Of a DNA stretch of 9,029 bases, positions 1 through 6,890 are shown piece by piece. The translations under genes and the position numbers were made by a program. Below the pieces are notes generated by a model. It had not been told where the DNA came from and made no database searches. It saw nothing but the letters and a program-made list of their open reading frames with translations. How positions within the stretch are numbered: position 1 is the first letter of the stretch; every line of letters starts with the position of its first letter. The DNA is from LMUY01 sp964246185 (GTDB lineage Bacteria; Pseudomonadota; Alphaproteobacteria; Acetobacterales; Acetobacteraceae), in assembly GCA_964246185.1 (NCBI GenBank), contig CAXTPP010000137.1:1-9029 (forward strand), in the 5' to 3' direction.

Positions 1-52
1 CATCATCCCCAAAACTTGGGAACCCGGCCGCCTCCAGTCCATAACAGCTTCT

Positions 53-68
53 AGTTTCACGTGAAACA
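53..68. promoter_or_regulatory. parS: parS-like ParB-binding site
   Basis: A perfect 14-base palindrome, GTTTCACGTGAAAC, occupies 54-67. With its flanks it matches 15 of 16 bases of the widely conserved chromosomal parS consensus TGTTTCACGTGAAACA; only the first base differs (A for T). ParB/Spo0J binds such sites, loads as a CTP-dependent clamp, spreads, and with ParA segregates the replication origin region. The site sits in intergenic DNA 8 bases beyond the 3' end of the tRNA-Gly gene and has no T-rich tail, so a tRNA terminator is the less likely reading. No other copy is visible in the window. The consensus is established knowledge; function here is inferred from the match. Confidence 0.8.
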
Positions 69-75
69 CTCACAC

Positions 76-149
76 TGGAGCGGGTGGAGGGAATCGAACC
101 CTCGTATGCAGCTTGGGAAGCTGCCGTTCTACCATTGAACTACACCCGC
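76..149 (-). tRNA. tRNA-Gly (anticodon CCC)
   Basis: On the minus strand a complete cloverleaf can be folded. The acceptor stem is GCGGGTG (149-143) with CACCCGC (86-80). The D arm is GTTC/GAAC, the anticodon stem GCAGC/GCTGC carries loop TTCCCAA, and the T arm is GAGGG-TTCGATT-CCCTC. Loop positions 34-36 read CCC, which decodes GGG glycine codons. The 3' CCA is encoded in the DNA (plus-strand TGG at 76-78) after discriminator base T. It is transcribed away from metZ, and a matching promoter lies about 20 bases upstream. tRNA-Gly(CCC) typically supplements the UCC isoacceptor, which suits a GC-rich genome using many GGG codons. Confidence 0.97.
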
Positions 150-166
150 ATCAGGTCGGCATGTCG

Positions 167-195
167 GTTATATAAACTGCTGACTGGTGGCGCAA
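167..195 (-). promoter_or_regulatory. sigma70-type promoter of tRNA-Gly
   Basis: Read on the minus strand, a -35 element TTGCGC (195-190) and a -10 element TATAAC (172-167) are separated by exactly 17 bases. Transcription would start near 160, leaving a leader of about 11 bases before the mature tRNA 5' end at 149. The AT-rich stretch around 168-176 stands out against its surroundings. The assignment rests on spacing, element match and position; it is not experimentally shown. Confidence 0.65.
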
Positions 196-274
196 CCTAC
201 GCTCGGCACCCTCATGCTCCTCGTGGCGGCAATGTTCCTGCCATTCGCAAGCCGGATTGCGGCAAGGTTGAGTA

Positions 275-308
275 AGCATGCTAAATACGGTGAATGGCTC
301 AGCATGCT
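275..308 (+). repeat. 8-base inverted repeat in metZ leader
   Basis: AGCATGCT occurs twice, at 275-282 and 301-308, with 18 bases between the copies. Each copy is itself palindromic, so the pair is both a direct and an inverted repeat. As RNA it could form an 8-bp stem with an 18-base loop; as DNA it could be two half-sites or two full sites for a dimeric regulator. It is followed at once by a smaller potential hairpin, GTAGC (309-313) with GCTAC (322-326). The position about 70-100 bases ahead of metZ makes a regulatory role plausible. No specific riboswitch or repressor consensus was recognised. Confidence 0.45.
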
Positions 309-330
309 GTAGCACATAAGGGCTACCACG

Positions 331-355
331 TCCGGTCTCTAATTGGCCGACCGGA
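331..355 (+). repeat. 7-base inverted repeat before metZ
   Basis: TCCGGTC (331-337) and GACCGGA (349-355) are perfect inverted repeats separated by 11 bases. The second arm ends 9 bases before the AGGAG ribosome-binding sequence of metZ. It could fold as a leader hairpin next to the translation start, or serve as an operator. There is no T-run after it, so it is not a classical intrinsic terminator or attenuator. No -35/-10 pair for metZ was convincing: TTGCGG at 257-262 with TAAATA at 282-287 has a poor 19-base spacer. Confidence 0.4.
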
Positions 356-364
356 AGTAGGTTC

Positions 365-369
365 AGGAG
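365..369 (+). promoter_or_regulatory. Ribosome-binding site of metZ
   Basis: AGGAG, a strong Shine-Dalgarno core, lies 10 bases before the ATG at 380. It is the clearest ribosome-binding site in the left half of the window and supports that ATG as the metZ start. The spacing is slightly long. Confidence 0.7.
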
Positions 370-379
370 TTCGGCATAT

Positions 380-1588
380 ATGACAGCTCATCGCTTAGCG
401 ACGCGTCTGGTTCACGCCGGTTCAGACCGGACCCCGTTTGGGGAGACAACGGAAGCGCTATTTCTCACTTCAGGCTTTGTCTATGATAGTGCGGAGCATG
501 CAGAAGCCGCCTTCGACGGCAGCCAGCAACATTATCAATATTCTCGGTTTGGCAACCCGACAGTCACGATGCTGGAAGAGCGCCTTGCAGCGCTGGAAGG
601 TGCAGAAGCTTGCCGGGTCACAGCAACAGGCATGGCAGCTATCCATGCTGCGATGCTGTGCAATGTGAAATCCGGCGATCGCGTGGTCGCATCACGCGCA
701 TTGTTTGGGTCATGCCACTGGATTGTATCGACGTTGCTGCCCCGCTACGGCATTGAGACCGAGTTCGTTGATGGGACGGACCTCGCAGCCTGGAAAGCTG
801 CCCTCCAGCGGCCGGCAGCAATGGTGCTGCTCGAGAGTCCGTCCAACCCTATGCTAGAAGTAATTGACATCCAGGAGATATGTAACCTCGCCCACGCCGC
901 CGGGGCACTGGTCGTGGTCGATAACGTATTCGCCACGCCTTTGCTGCAACAGCCGCTGCGCTTGGGGGCCGATATCGTCGTCTACTCGTGTACTAAACAC
1001 ATCGACGGCCAAGGTCGTGTCCTCGGTGGCGCTGTGCTTGGCAATCGGGAGTGGATTGAAAAAATTCTTCAGCCATTTATCCGCAATACCGGTCCAAGCC
1101 TGTCCCCCTTCAACGCTTGGCTACTGCTGAAAGGTGTGGAGACGTTGATATTGCGCGTCGAGGCTGCATGCCAACGGGCGGCTGTCATCGCCGACTTCCT
1201 TGCCGCCCAGCCTGTCGTTCGCCGTGTGCTCTACCCAGCACGCCACGATCATCCCCAACACGCCCTGGCCATGGCACAAATGACAGGCGGCGGCACCCTT
1301 GTCACTTTCGAATTGAACGGCGGCAAAGTTGCGGCTTTCCGTTTCATGAACGCGCTGCGTCTCATAGCCATCAGCAACAATCTCGGTGACTCCAAGTCAC
1401 TCGTGACTCACCCGGCCACAACCACCCATATGCGTATCGGCCAAGAAGAACGCGACCGGCTCGGCATCGGCGATGGCGTGATCCGGCTCTCTGTCGGACT
1501 GGAGGATAGTGCTGATCTGTGCGCCGATTTAGCTCTAGGCACAGCAGCAACGTCGGGCAGCCTCCCACAGCGGCAGGCCGCTGAATGA
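380..1588 (+). CDS. metZ: O-succinylhomoserine sulfhydrylase
   Basis: This 402-residue, cytoplasmic PLP enzyme of the Cys/Met metabolism family makes L-homocysteine from O-succinyl-L-homoserine and sulfide, the direct-sulfhydrylation route to methionine. The cofactor-binding lysine is K206 in SCTKHIDGQGR, and the run of GQGRVLGG after it is typical of MetZ rather than cystathionine gamma-synthase (MetB). Other family marks are YSRFGNPT (54-61), the PLP-ring aspartate D181 in VVVDNVFATP, SNNLGDSKSLVTHPATTTH (332-350) and RLSVGLED (369-376). Length is normal for the family. The ATG start has an AGGAG site upstream. The stop overlaps the apaG start in ATGA, so the two are coupled. MetY or MetB are alternatives, but the motif pattern favours MetZ. 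Confidence 0.93.
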   Translation: MTAHRLATRLVHAGSDRTPFGETTEALFLTSGFVYDSAEHAEAAFDGSQQHYQYSRFGNPTVTMLEERLAALEGAEACRVTATGMAAIHAAMLCNVKSGDRVVASRALFGSCHWIVSTLLPRYGIETEFVDGTDLAAWKAALQRPAAMVLLESPSNPMLEVIDIQEICNLAHAAGALVVVDNVFATPLLQQPLRLGADIVVYSCTKHIDGQGRVLGGAVLGNREWIEKILQPFIRNTGPSLSPFNAWLLLKGVETLILRVEAACQRAAVIADFLAAQPVVRRVLYPARHDHPQHALAMAQMTGGGTLVTFELNGGKVAAFRFMNALRLIAISNNLGDSKSLVTHPATTTHMRIGQEERDRLGIGDGVIRLSVGLEDSADLCADLALGTAATSGSLPQRQAAE

Positions 1589-1992
1589 CGGAAGGATGCT
1601 ACACTGCCACGACCCGATCCATAACGGTGGAAGTACAGCCTTTCTTCCTTGAGGACCAGTCTGAGCCGGATGAGGACCATTACGTCTGGGCTTATCGGGT
1701 GCGTATCCATAACATGGGGCAGGAAACCGTGCAGTTGATGAGCCGTACTTGGCGTATTACCGATGGCCGCGGCCGGACCATCGAGATTGAAGGTCCCGGC
1801 GTCATTGGTGAACAACCAGTACTGGAAACCGGAGAAAGCTTTGAATACACCTCTGGAACACCTCTCGACACTCCAAGCGGCTTCATGCGCGGCCTATACC
1901 ATATGATCGCCAGCCCATCCTGCGAGACGTTTGATGTCGTCGTGCCCGCCTTCAGCTTGGATAGCCCATATAGCGGTGGTCCTGTGCATTGA
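1585..1992 (+). CDS. apaG: ApaG domain protein
   Basis: The 135-residue product is a full-length ApaG protein, a small fibronectin-III-like beta-sandwich. The diagnostic core is visible at about residues 68-107: IEGPGVIGEQPVLETGESF, containing the GxGxxGxxP glycine-rich loop, then YTSGTPLDTPSGFMRGLYHM. ApaG was linked genetically to Co2+/Mg2+ resistance in enterobacteria and is similar to a domain of some F-box proteins; its biochemical role is not settled. The start codon overlaps the metZ stop (ATGA), with GGCAGG 7 bases ahead of it inside metZ. Next to metZ this is an arrangement I recall from other Alphaproteobacteria. The N-terminal 12 or so residues are not conserved-looking, but no better start is seen. 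Confidence 0.92.
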   Translation: MTEGCYTATTRSITVEVQPFFLEDQSEPDEDHYVWAYRVRIHNMGQETVQLMSRTWRITDGRGRTIEIEGPGVIGEQPVLETGESFEYTSGTPLDTPSGFMRGLYHMIASPSCETFDVVVPAFSLDSPYSGGPVH

Positions 1993-2657
1993 CGGCCCTG
2001 GTTGGCGAGATGACCGTCTACACGCCACACCATACTGGACCTAACGAAGTGGACATGCAGGCACCTGGAAGACCGTCCCAAACTGAAGCAGAGGCCGCGG
2101 TGCGGACGCTGCTCCGTTGGGCCGGAGATGACCCGGCGCGCGAAGGATTGCGGGACACCCCAGCCCGGGTAGTCCGGTCATACCAGGAATTGTTCGCTGG
2201 CTACGACATCGACCCGGTCGGGCTGTTGAAGCGGACGTTCGAAGAGGTCGCTGGCTACGACGAAATCATTCTGCTGCGAGACATCCGGCTGGAAAGCTAC
2301 TGTGAGCACCACATGGTACCGATCATCGGGCGGGTCCATGTCGCTTACTTGCCCGACTCCCGGGTCGTCGGCATCAGCAAACTGGCACGCGTCGTGGACG
2401 CCTTCGGCAAACGGCTGCAAATCCAGGAAAGGCTGACAGTGCAGATAGCCGACACCATCAACAGTGTCCTGCAACCTAAGGGCGTTGCCGTCATGATCGA
2501 AGCAAGTCACCAATGCATGACCACGCGCGGCGTGCACAAGCCCGGCGTAGCAATGGTCACCAGCCGCATGCTTGGCGTGTTCCGCACGAATCACGAAACA
2601 CGGCGCGAGGTGCTGGCCATGATCGGACAGCGCGGCCCGGCAGGCCTGGGTGATTAG
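1989..2657 (+). CDS. folE: GTP cyclohydrolase I
   Basis: FolE opens GTP to 7,8-dihydroneopterin triphosphate, the first step of tetrahydrofolate synthesis and, in many bacteria, of queuosine. Numbered from the TTG at 1989 (222 aa), the zinc ligands are C105 and H108 in SYCEHHMVP and C176 in SHQCMTTRG. Also visible are EGLRDTPARVV (52-62), VVGISKLARVVDAFGKRLQ (126-144) and QERLT. The start is uncertain. TTG at 1989 overlaps the apaG stop (TTGA) and has GGTGG 9 bases upstream. ATG at 2010 (215 aa) and ATG at 2055 (200 aa) are in frame, and the last would give the length and N-terminus usual in alphaproteobacterial homologues. Everything from residue 31 on is conserved, so only the leader is in doubt. 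It ends 8 bases before the next gene. Confidence 0.93.
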   Translation: MTALVGEMTVYTPHHTGPNEVDMQAPGRPSQTEAEAAVRTLLRWAGDDPAREGLRDTPARVVRSYQELFAGYDIDPVGLLKRTFEEVAGYDEIILLRDIRLESYCEHHMVPIIGRVHVAYLPDSRVVGISKLARVVDAFGKRLQIQERLTVQIADTINSVLQPKGVAVMIEASHQCMTTRGVHKPGVAMVTSRMLGVFRTNHETRREVLAMIGQRGPAGLGD

Positions 2658-2665
2658 ACCCTGCG

Positions 2666-4708
2666 ATGGCACCTATGTCAGCTGATGCCAAATCGATTGC
2701 CTTTCGTCTTGGCCAGGCATTCGCCATCGGGATAACCCTTTTCGCTTTAACTACTCCTGCGTCGGCGCTCGAAAGTACTGCGGTCATGTCGCATCAGACA
2801 GTTGCCACGTTGGTGACCGACAGCGACTCCGTAAAACCGGGGCAGGCCTTCCATGCAGCCCTGCGCCTGGTTTTGGCGCCAGGTTGGCACACGTACTGGC
2901 AAAACCCGGGCGCCGCCGGCGTTGCCCCGGAACTGACGTTCACGCTGCCGCCCAGCGCACTCGCTGGTCCAATCCAATGGCCCACTCCGGACCGGATCGC
3001 AGAAGGCGACCTGATCGCCTACGCCTACCAGGGCGATGTTCTTCTGCCAGCCGCGATCCAGCCCATAGCGGCCCCCTTGTCCTTGCAGGCCCATGCGAGT
3101 TGGCTCGTCTGCCGGGACATCTGCATCCCCGAGGAGGCCAGCTTCACCTTGGACCTGCCCCAAGGCCCGTCCTCGCCGTCCGCGCAGGCGCCACTGTTTG
3201 CCGCGACCGCCTCCGACACGCCAACTGCAGCCCCTTTTCAGGCAACTATCAACCAGAAAGGCATTCTGTCCCTATCCGGCCCGGGACTGCCGACAAGCTT
3301 ACGGAAAGCAACGTTCTTCCCATCCCAGGACGGACGCGTCGAAGCTTCCGGCCCACTGCAGCCTCAAGCGGCGAAGGGTGTCTTGCAACTGCCCCTGAAG
3401 CTGAGCCAGCAAGACCCTGCTGACGCCGACGTGCCAGGAGTCGTCGCCTTGCAGGATACTGCCGGCCCGATACATGCCTACACGGTGACGGCGCGCTGGA
3501 TAACAGGCAGCGCGCCTGGCCAACCGGTTGCCATGCTGCTCGTCTTGGCGCTTGCAGGCGGCTTGCTGCTGAACCTCATGCCTTGCGTGTTCCCGGTCCT
3601 CGCCATGAAGGCGATGGCCCTGGCACGCATGTCAGGCGCTGACCGCCGCGGCATCCGTGCGCAGGCAGCAAGCTATACCCTGGGCGTCGTGACCGCATTC
3701 ACGGCGCTTGGGGCCGCTTTCGTGGCCTTGCGGCAAACCGGTCAATTCGTTGGGTGGGGCTTTCAGTTCCAGTCGCCGGCATTCGTCACCGCAGTCGCCT
3801 GGCTGCTGTTCGCCACGGGATTGAACATGTCCGGGGTGTTCGCGATCGGACAGTCCGCGGCGGGCGTGGGCCAATCGCTCGCCAGCAGGCGCGGCCACCT
3901 CGGCAGCTTCTTCACCGGAGCGCTCGCCGTGGTGGTGGCGACACCTTGCACCGCGTCCTTCATGGGAGCCGCCATCGCAGGTGCCTTGACAGCTTCGATG
4001 CCGGTTGCCCTGCTCGTGTTCGCCACCATGGGCATTGGCTTGGCCGCTCCTTATGCCGCCATAGCAGCCGTTCCCCGGGCGGCGTCCCTGCTGCCCCGCC
4101 CTGGCCGCTGGATGGCCACGGCTCAGCAACTGCTGGCTTTCCCGATGTATGCCGCGACGGTCTGGCTACTCTGGGTCGTCAGCCAGCAATCCGGCCCCGC
4201 CGGCGTGCTCACCAGCGGGATAGGGTTGCTCGGCGTCGGATTCGTCGCCTGGCTGCTCCGTGCAGCCCAGTCCAGCTCCGGCCGCCGCCAATGGGCCCAT
4301 GGCCTGGCATTCGCCACCGTGCTCGGGACGGCTGCCCTGTTGCTGGTCGACGTGGCGCCATCCGAACCGAGCGAACCCTTCACCGCCACGCGGCTTGCCG
4401 AGTTGCGCAGCGAAGGTCGCCCCGTCTTCGTCAACATGACAGCCGCATGGTGCTTGTCGTGCCTGGTGAACGAGCGGATCGCCCTCGCTCCGCAGGTGGT
4501 GCAGCAAGCCTTTGCCCAGGCTCACGTCGCCTATCTTAAGGGCGACTGGACCCGCAAGGACCCCGCCATCTCGGACTTCCTGCGCCAGAACGGTCGTGAC
4601 GGAGTGCCGCTCTACCTGTTTTACCTACCCGGCCAGCCCGCTACCGTGATGCCTCAGCTGCTTTCAGAAGGCACGATGCTCGAACAGGTGTCCAAGGCAG
4701 GCACTTAG
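2666..4708 (+). CDS. DsbD/ScsB-type thiol:disulfide reductase
   Basis: This 680-residue inner-membrane protein moves electrons from cytoplasmic thioredoxin to periplasmic thiol proteins. A signal peptide (hydrophobic 18-30, PASA ending at A34) precedes a periplasmic alpha domain (about 40-285) with C149 and C153 in LVCRDICIPEE. A polytopic segment of about eight helices (about 287-562) holds C307 in NLMPCVFPVLAMKAMAL and C428 in VVATPCTASFMG. A C-terminal thioredoxin-like domain (about 565-680) has the active site AAWCLSC (C596, C599). All six cysteines of the relay are present, so the protein should work. The long N-terminal domain with close-set cysteines resembles ScsB-type proteins more than E. 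coli DsbD. ATG at 2675 (residue 4) is an alternative start; neither has a strong ribosome-binding site. Last gene of the metZ operon. Confidence 0.9.
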   Translation: MAPMSADAKSIAFRLGQAFAIGITLFALTTPASALESTAVMSHQTVATLVTDSDSVKPGQAFHAALRLVLAPGWHTYWQNPGAAGVAPELTFTLPPSALAGPIQWPTPDRIAEGDLIAYAYQGDVLLPAAIQPIAAPLSLQAHASWLVCRDICIPEEASFTLDLPQGPSSPSAQAPLFAATASDTPTAAPFQATINQKGILSLSGPGLPTSLRKATFFPSQDGRVEASGPLQPQAAKGVLQLPLKLSQQDPADADVPGVVALQDTAGPIHAYTVTARWITGSAPGQPVAMLLVLALAGGLLLNLMPCVFPVLAMKAMALARMSGADRRGIRAQAASYTLGVVTAFTALGAAFVALRQTGQFVGWGFQFQSPAFVTAVAWLLFATGLNMSGVFAIGQSAAGVGQSLASRRGHLGSFFTGALAVVVATPCTASFMGAAIAGALTASMPVALLVFATMGIGLAAPYAAIAAVPRAASLLPRPGRWMATAQQLLAFPMYAATVWLLWVVSQQSGPAGVLTSGIGLLGVGFVAWLLRAAQSSSGRRQWAHGLAFATVLGTAALLLVDVAPSEPSEPFTATRLAELRSEGRPVFVNMTAAWCLSCLVNERIALAPQVVQQAFAQAHVAYLKGDWTRKDPAISDFLRQNGRDGVPLYLFYLPGQPATVMPQLLSEGTMLEQVSKAGT

Positions 4709-4725
4709 GGTCCCGCTTCCCAGGA

Positions 4726-5805
4726 TCACGGCGCATAGGGACCAGGCAAGGTCTCCCGGGTTGCCGGCACGCCACGCACAGCCTGCCTTGCGCGCGCTCG
4801 GCGCAGGATAGGCTGCTCCACCATGACGTGCAGCGCGACGGCGAGCATCACCGAGGTGGCGAGGGCTGCGGCCAGGTAAAGCGGGACCATCGCCGGCCCC
4901 GGCAGCTTGGCGAACACGACCCGCAACGCCCGCATGGGGAACGGGTGGACGAGGTAGAGGGCGTAGGACGAGTTCCCCAGCATCATCAGCCAGCCCGGCA
5001 GGCGGTTCCAGGACAGGGCGCAGAACACCAGCAGCATCGCCGGGCCGCCACGGACCAGGACACGGCTTGCGTCGCCTCGGAACCACCATGCCAAGGCCAT
5101 CGCCGCGGCAATGCCCAAGAGGCCGACCGACCCGGCACGCCAGCCCCGCCTTGCCGCGACGGCCACCAGGACGCCGAGCGCGAACTCCGCCACGACCGGG
5201 TCGGTCCAGAAGGCCAGCGGGACGGCGGTGATCGTCCCAAACTGCCCCCCAGACTGCCCCGTGACCACCAAGGCGGCCAAGGCGGCCAGGATGGCTGTCA
5301 GCGCGGCGGGACGGCGCAGCGGCAGGGCGCAGGCAACTAGGGCATAGAACAGCATCTCGTATTCCAGCGTCCAGCCGAGGCGCAGCACCGGCTGCACGAA
5401 GCCGTCCGCCCTGTGCCACGGCAGGAACGCGAACGATGCCATGACGTAGCCCCACCCGTCGCGCAGCCCATCGCTGACCGCGCCTGGAACGGCGAAGGCG
5501 GCCCCGGCCGTCACGGCCGTCAACAGCCAGTACAGCGGCAGGATGCGCAGCAGCCGCCGCCACACAAACGGCCCGATGGAACGCCAGCGGCCGAAGGCAT
5601 CCCAGGAGGCCCAGACCATCACGAAGCCGGAAATGACGAAGAACAGGTCCACTCCGGCTTCGAGCGGAACCGCGTCGATCACTGGGTAGGGCGAATGGCC
5701 CGGCGTTCCAACGAGCGCGCCGGCCTCGTCGGATATGTGTAGGAAGGCGACCGCAAGGGCCGCCAGCGCGCGCAGTCCCTGGATGCCGGCGAAGCCCCCT
5801 CTCAT
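4726..5805 (-). CDS. Acyltransferase 3 (ExoZ/OafA-like)
   Basis: A 359-residue multi-pass membrane O-acyltransferase of the acyltransferase-3 family, which transfers acetyl or similar groups from the cytoplasmic side to sugars of exported glycans. Visible family marks are IQGLRALAALAVAFLHI with the likely catalytic H23, the VDLFFVISGFVM segment (52-63), basic WRRLLRILPLYW (82-93), WTLEYEMLFYAL (145-156), LGNSSYALYLVHP (276-288) and the late E330-Q-P. About ten hydrophobic stretches are spread over the chain. The frame is open upstream to 6021, but ATG at 5805 is chosen because it overlaps the stop of the upstream glycosyltransferase (ATGA) and starts the conserved helix; the extension is low-complexity Pro/Arg/Gly shadow of that gene. 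It is the last gene of the glycan cluster and probably acylates its product. Confidence 0.88.
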   Translation of the reverse strand: MRGGFAGIQGLRALAALAVAFLHISDEAGALVGTPGHSPYPVIDAVPLEAGVDLFFVISGFVMVWASWDAFGRWRSIGPFVWRRLLRILPLYWLLTAVTAGAAFAVPGAVSDGLRDGWGYVMASFAFLPWHRADGFVQPVLRLGWTLEYEMLFYALVACALPLRRPAALTAILAALAALVVTGQSGGQFGTITAVPLAFWTDPVVAEFALGVLVAVAARRGWRAGSVGLLGIAAAMALAWWFRGDASRVLVRGGPAMLLVFCALSWNRLPGWLMMLGNSSYALYLVHPFPMRALRVVFAKLPGPAMVPLYLAAALATSVMLAVALHVMVEQPILRRARARQAVRGVPATRETLPGPYAP

Positions 5806-6875
5806 GCCGCGCGTAGCAGCCGGTCCACGATCACCGCGCGCTTGGCGTAGGTGTGCTCGCCCAGCACCCGGTGCAGCGCCGCGGCCCCGATCGCCTGAGC
5901 GCGTCCTGGCGTCAGGGTGCGTAGGTGCTCGATCACGTCCTGGCCGTCCCGGGCCACCAGGACCTCCTCGTCCGGCTGCAGGAACTGCCCGAGTCCGTCC
6001 CATGCGTCGGTGATCAGGCAAGCGCCCGCGCCGGCGGCCTCGAACACGCGGGTGGCAGGCGAGAACCCGGTGGCGGCCATGCTGTCGCGGGCGACGTTGA
6101 GCACGGCGAGCGGGGTGCAGTTGAACGCGTTGTGGTCCGCCGTGCCGACATGGCCGAGGCGGCGGACGTTGGCCGGCATCGGCTTGCCATCCCAGCCGAG
6201 GCCGCCGAGCAGGCAGGCGTGCCCCGGCAAGGCGGCGGCGGGAGCGAGAAAGAACTCCTCCACCCGGGCCTCGCGATCCGGCAGGCGGTTGGCCAGGAAG
6301 CCCAGGGCAGCGGCAAAGGCCGGGTCCGGCTGGACGGGATGATGGGTCGCCGGGTCGAGCGCGTTGTAAACGGGAGTGCAGGCCCGGGCGCCGAGGGCGG
6401 CGTAGGCGGCGGCGACCGGCGGGCCGCCGCCATAGGTGAGCACCATGTCCAGATGAGGGAGCGCCCGGCGCAGCGGGCAGCCGGGAGCGGCCTGGATCGC
6501 AGCGAGGGTGGCGGGCGCGTCCACGTCCCAGAACAGCCGCAGCGCTCCGGGGCGGGCATGTGCCATGACGCCGTCCATCAGCTCGTCGTCGTATGTCCCG
6601 ACCCCGCTGGCCTTCACCACCACGTCGGCCGCCGCCGCCTGCCGCAGCACGCCCGCCAAACCGTCCGGGGTGGCTGGATAGACCACGGAACGGGCGTAGG
6701 CGGGCGGGCCGATGTCCCGGTGGGCCTGCCGGTCGAAGGCATCCGGCTCGTAGAAGGTGATGTCCCAGCCAAGCGGGGCGAGGGCGGAGAGGATGCCGCG
6801 GTAGTAGGTGGCGGCGCCGTTCCAGTAGGACGACAGCAGCGACGAGCCGTAGAAGGCGAGGGTCTTGCGTATCAC
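5802..6875 (-). CDS. CgeB-like glycosyltransferase
   Basis: A 357-residue cytosolic GT-B-fold glycosyltransferase with a C-terminal Glyco_trans_1_2 (CgeB-type) domain. The C-terminal donor-binding region reads FSPATRVFEAAGAGACLIT (271-289) then DAWDGLGQFLQPDEEVL, the pattern of this family. Earlier marks are WNGAATYYRGILSAL (18-32), LFWDVDAP (114-121), YGGGPPV (148-154) and PVYNALDP (168-175). The start is GTG at 6875, with AGAGG on the minus strand at 6884-6880, four bases ahead. It lies 15 bases after the preceding gene and overlaps the acyltransferase by 4 bases. It shares its overall plan with the gene just upstream, suggesting an old duplication. Substrate and linkage cannot be read from sequence; surface-glycan assembly is inferred from neighbours. 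Confidence 0.85.
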   Translation of the reverse strand: MIRKTLAFYGSSLLSSYWNGAATYYRGILSALAPLGWDITFYEPDAFDRQAHRDIGPPAYARSVVYPATPDGLAGVLRQAAAADVVVKASGVGTYDDELMDGVMAHARPGALRLFWDVDAPATLAAIQAAPGCPLRRALPHLDMVLTYGGGPPVAAAYAALGARACTPVYNALDPATHHPVQPDPAFAAALGFLANRLPDREARVEEFFLAPAAALPGHACLLGGLGWDGKPMPANVRRLGHVGTADHNAFNCTPLAVLNVARDSMAATGFSPATRVFEAAGAGACLITDAWDGLGQFLQPDEEVLVARDGQDVIEHLRTLTPGRAQAIGAAALHRVLGEHTYAKRAVIVDRLLRAA

Positions 6876-6890
6876 GTGGCCTCTATCGCG

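Noticed and set aside
8..20. CCCAA/TTGGG hairpin as terminator
   Set aside because: Only 5 bp with a 3-base loop and no T-run on either strand; too weak to call.
84..275. 63-residue open frame on the plus strand
   Set aside because: It runs antisense through the tRNA-Gly gene and its promoter, has no ribosome-binding site and no recognisable protein pattern.
275..327. A clear SAM-II riboswitch before metZ
   Set aside because: Stem order and a purine-rich tail are only loosely similar, the tail is about 60 bases from the start codon instead of next to it, and conserved core stretches were not found; kept only as a structured-leader finding.
2178..2672. 164-residue minus-strand frame over folE
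   Set aside because: It is antisense to the strongly conserved FolE coding sequence and has no family pattern or upstream ribosome-binding site.
4709..4743. GGTCCC/GGGACC inverted repeat at the operon junction
   Set aside because: Six base pairs around a 23-base loop, extending into the acyltransferase coding region, without a T-run; likely chance in GC-rich DNA.
4664..5563. 299-residue minus-strand frame overlapping the acyltransferase
   Set aside because: It is an off-frame shadow: Arg/Gly/Pro-rich, crosses the end of the reductase gene, and lacks the membrane pattern seen in the true frame.
5806..6021. N-terminal extension of the acyltransferase frame
   Set aside because: The added 72 residues are Arg/Gly/Pro-rich and lie wholly inside the upstream glycosyltransferase; the ATGA overlap and conserved first helix favour the start at 5805.
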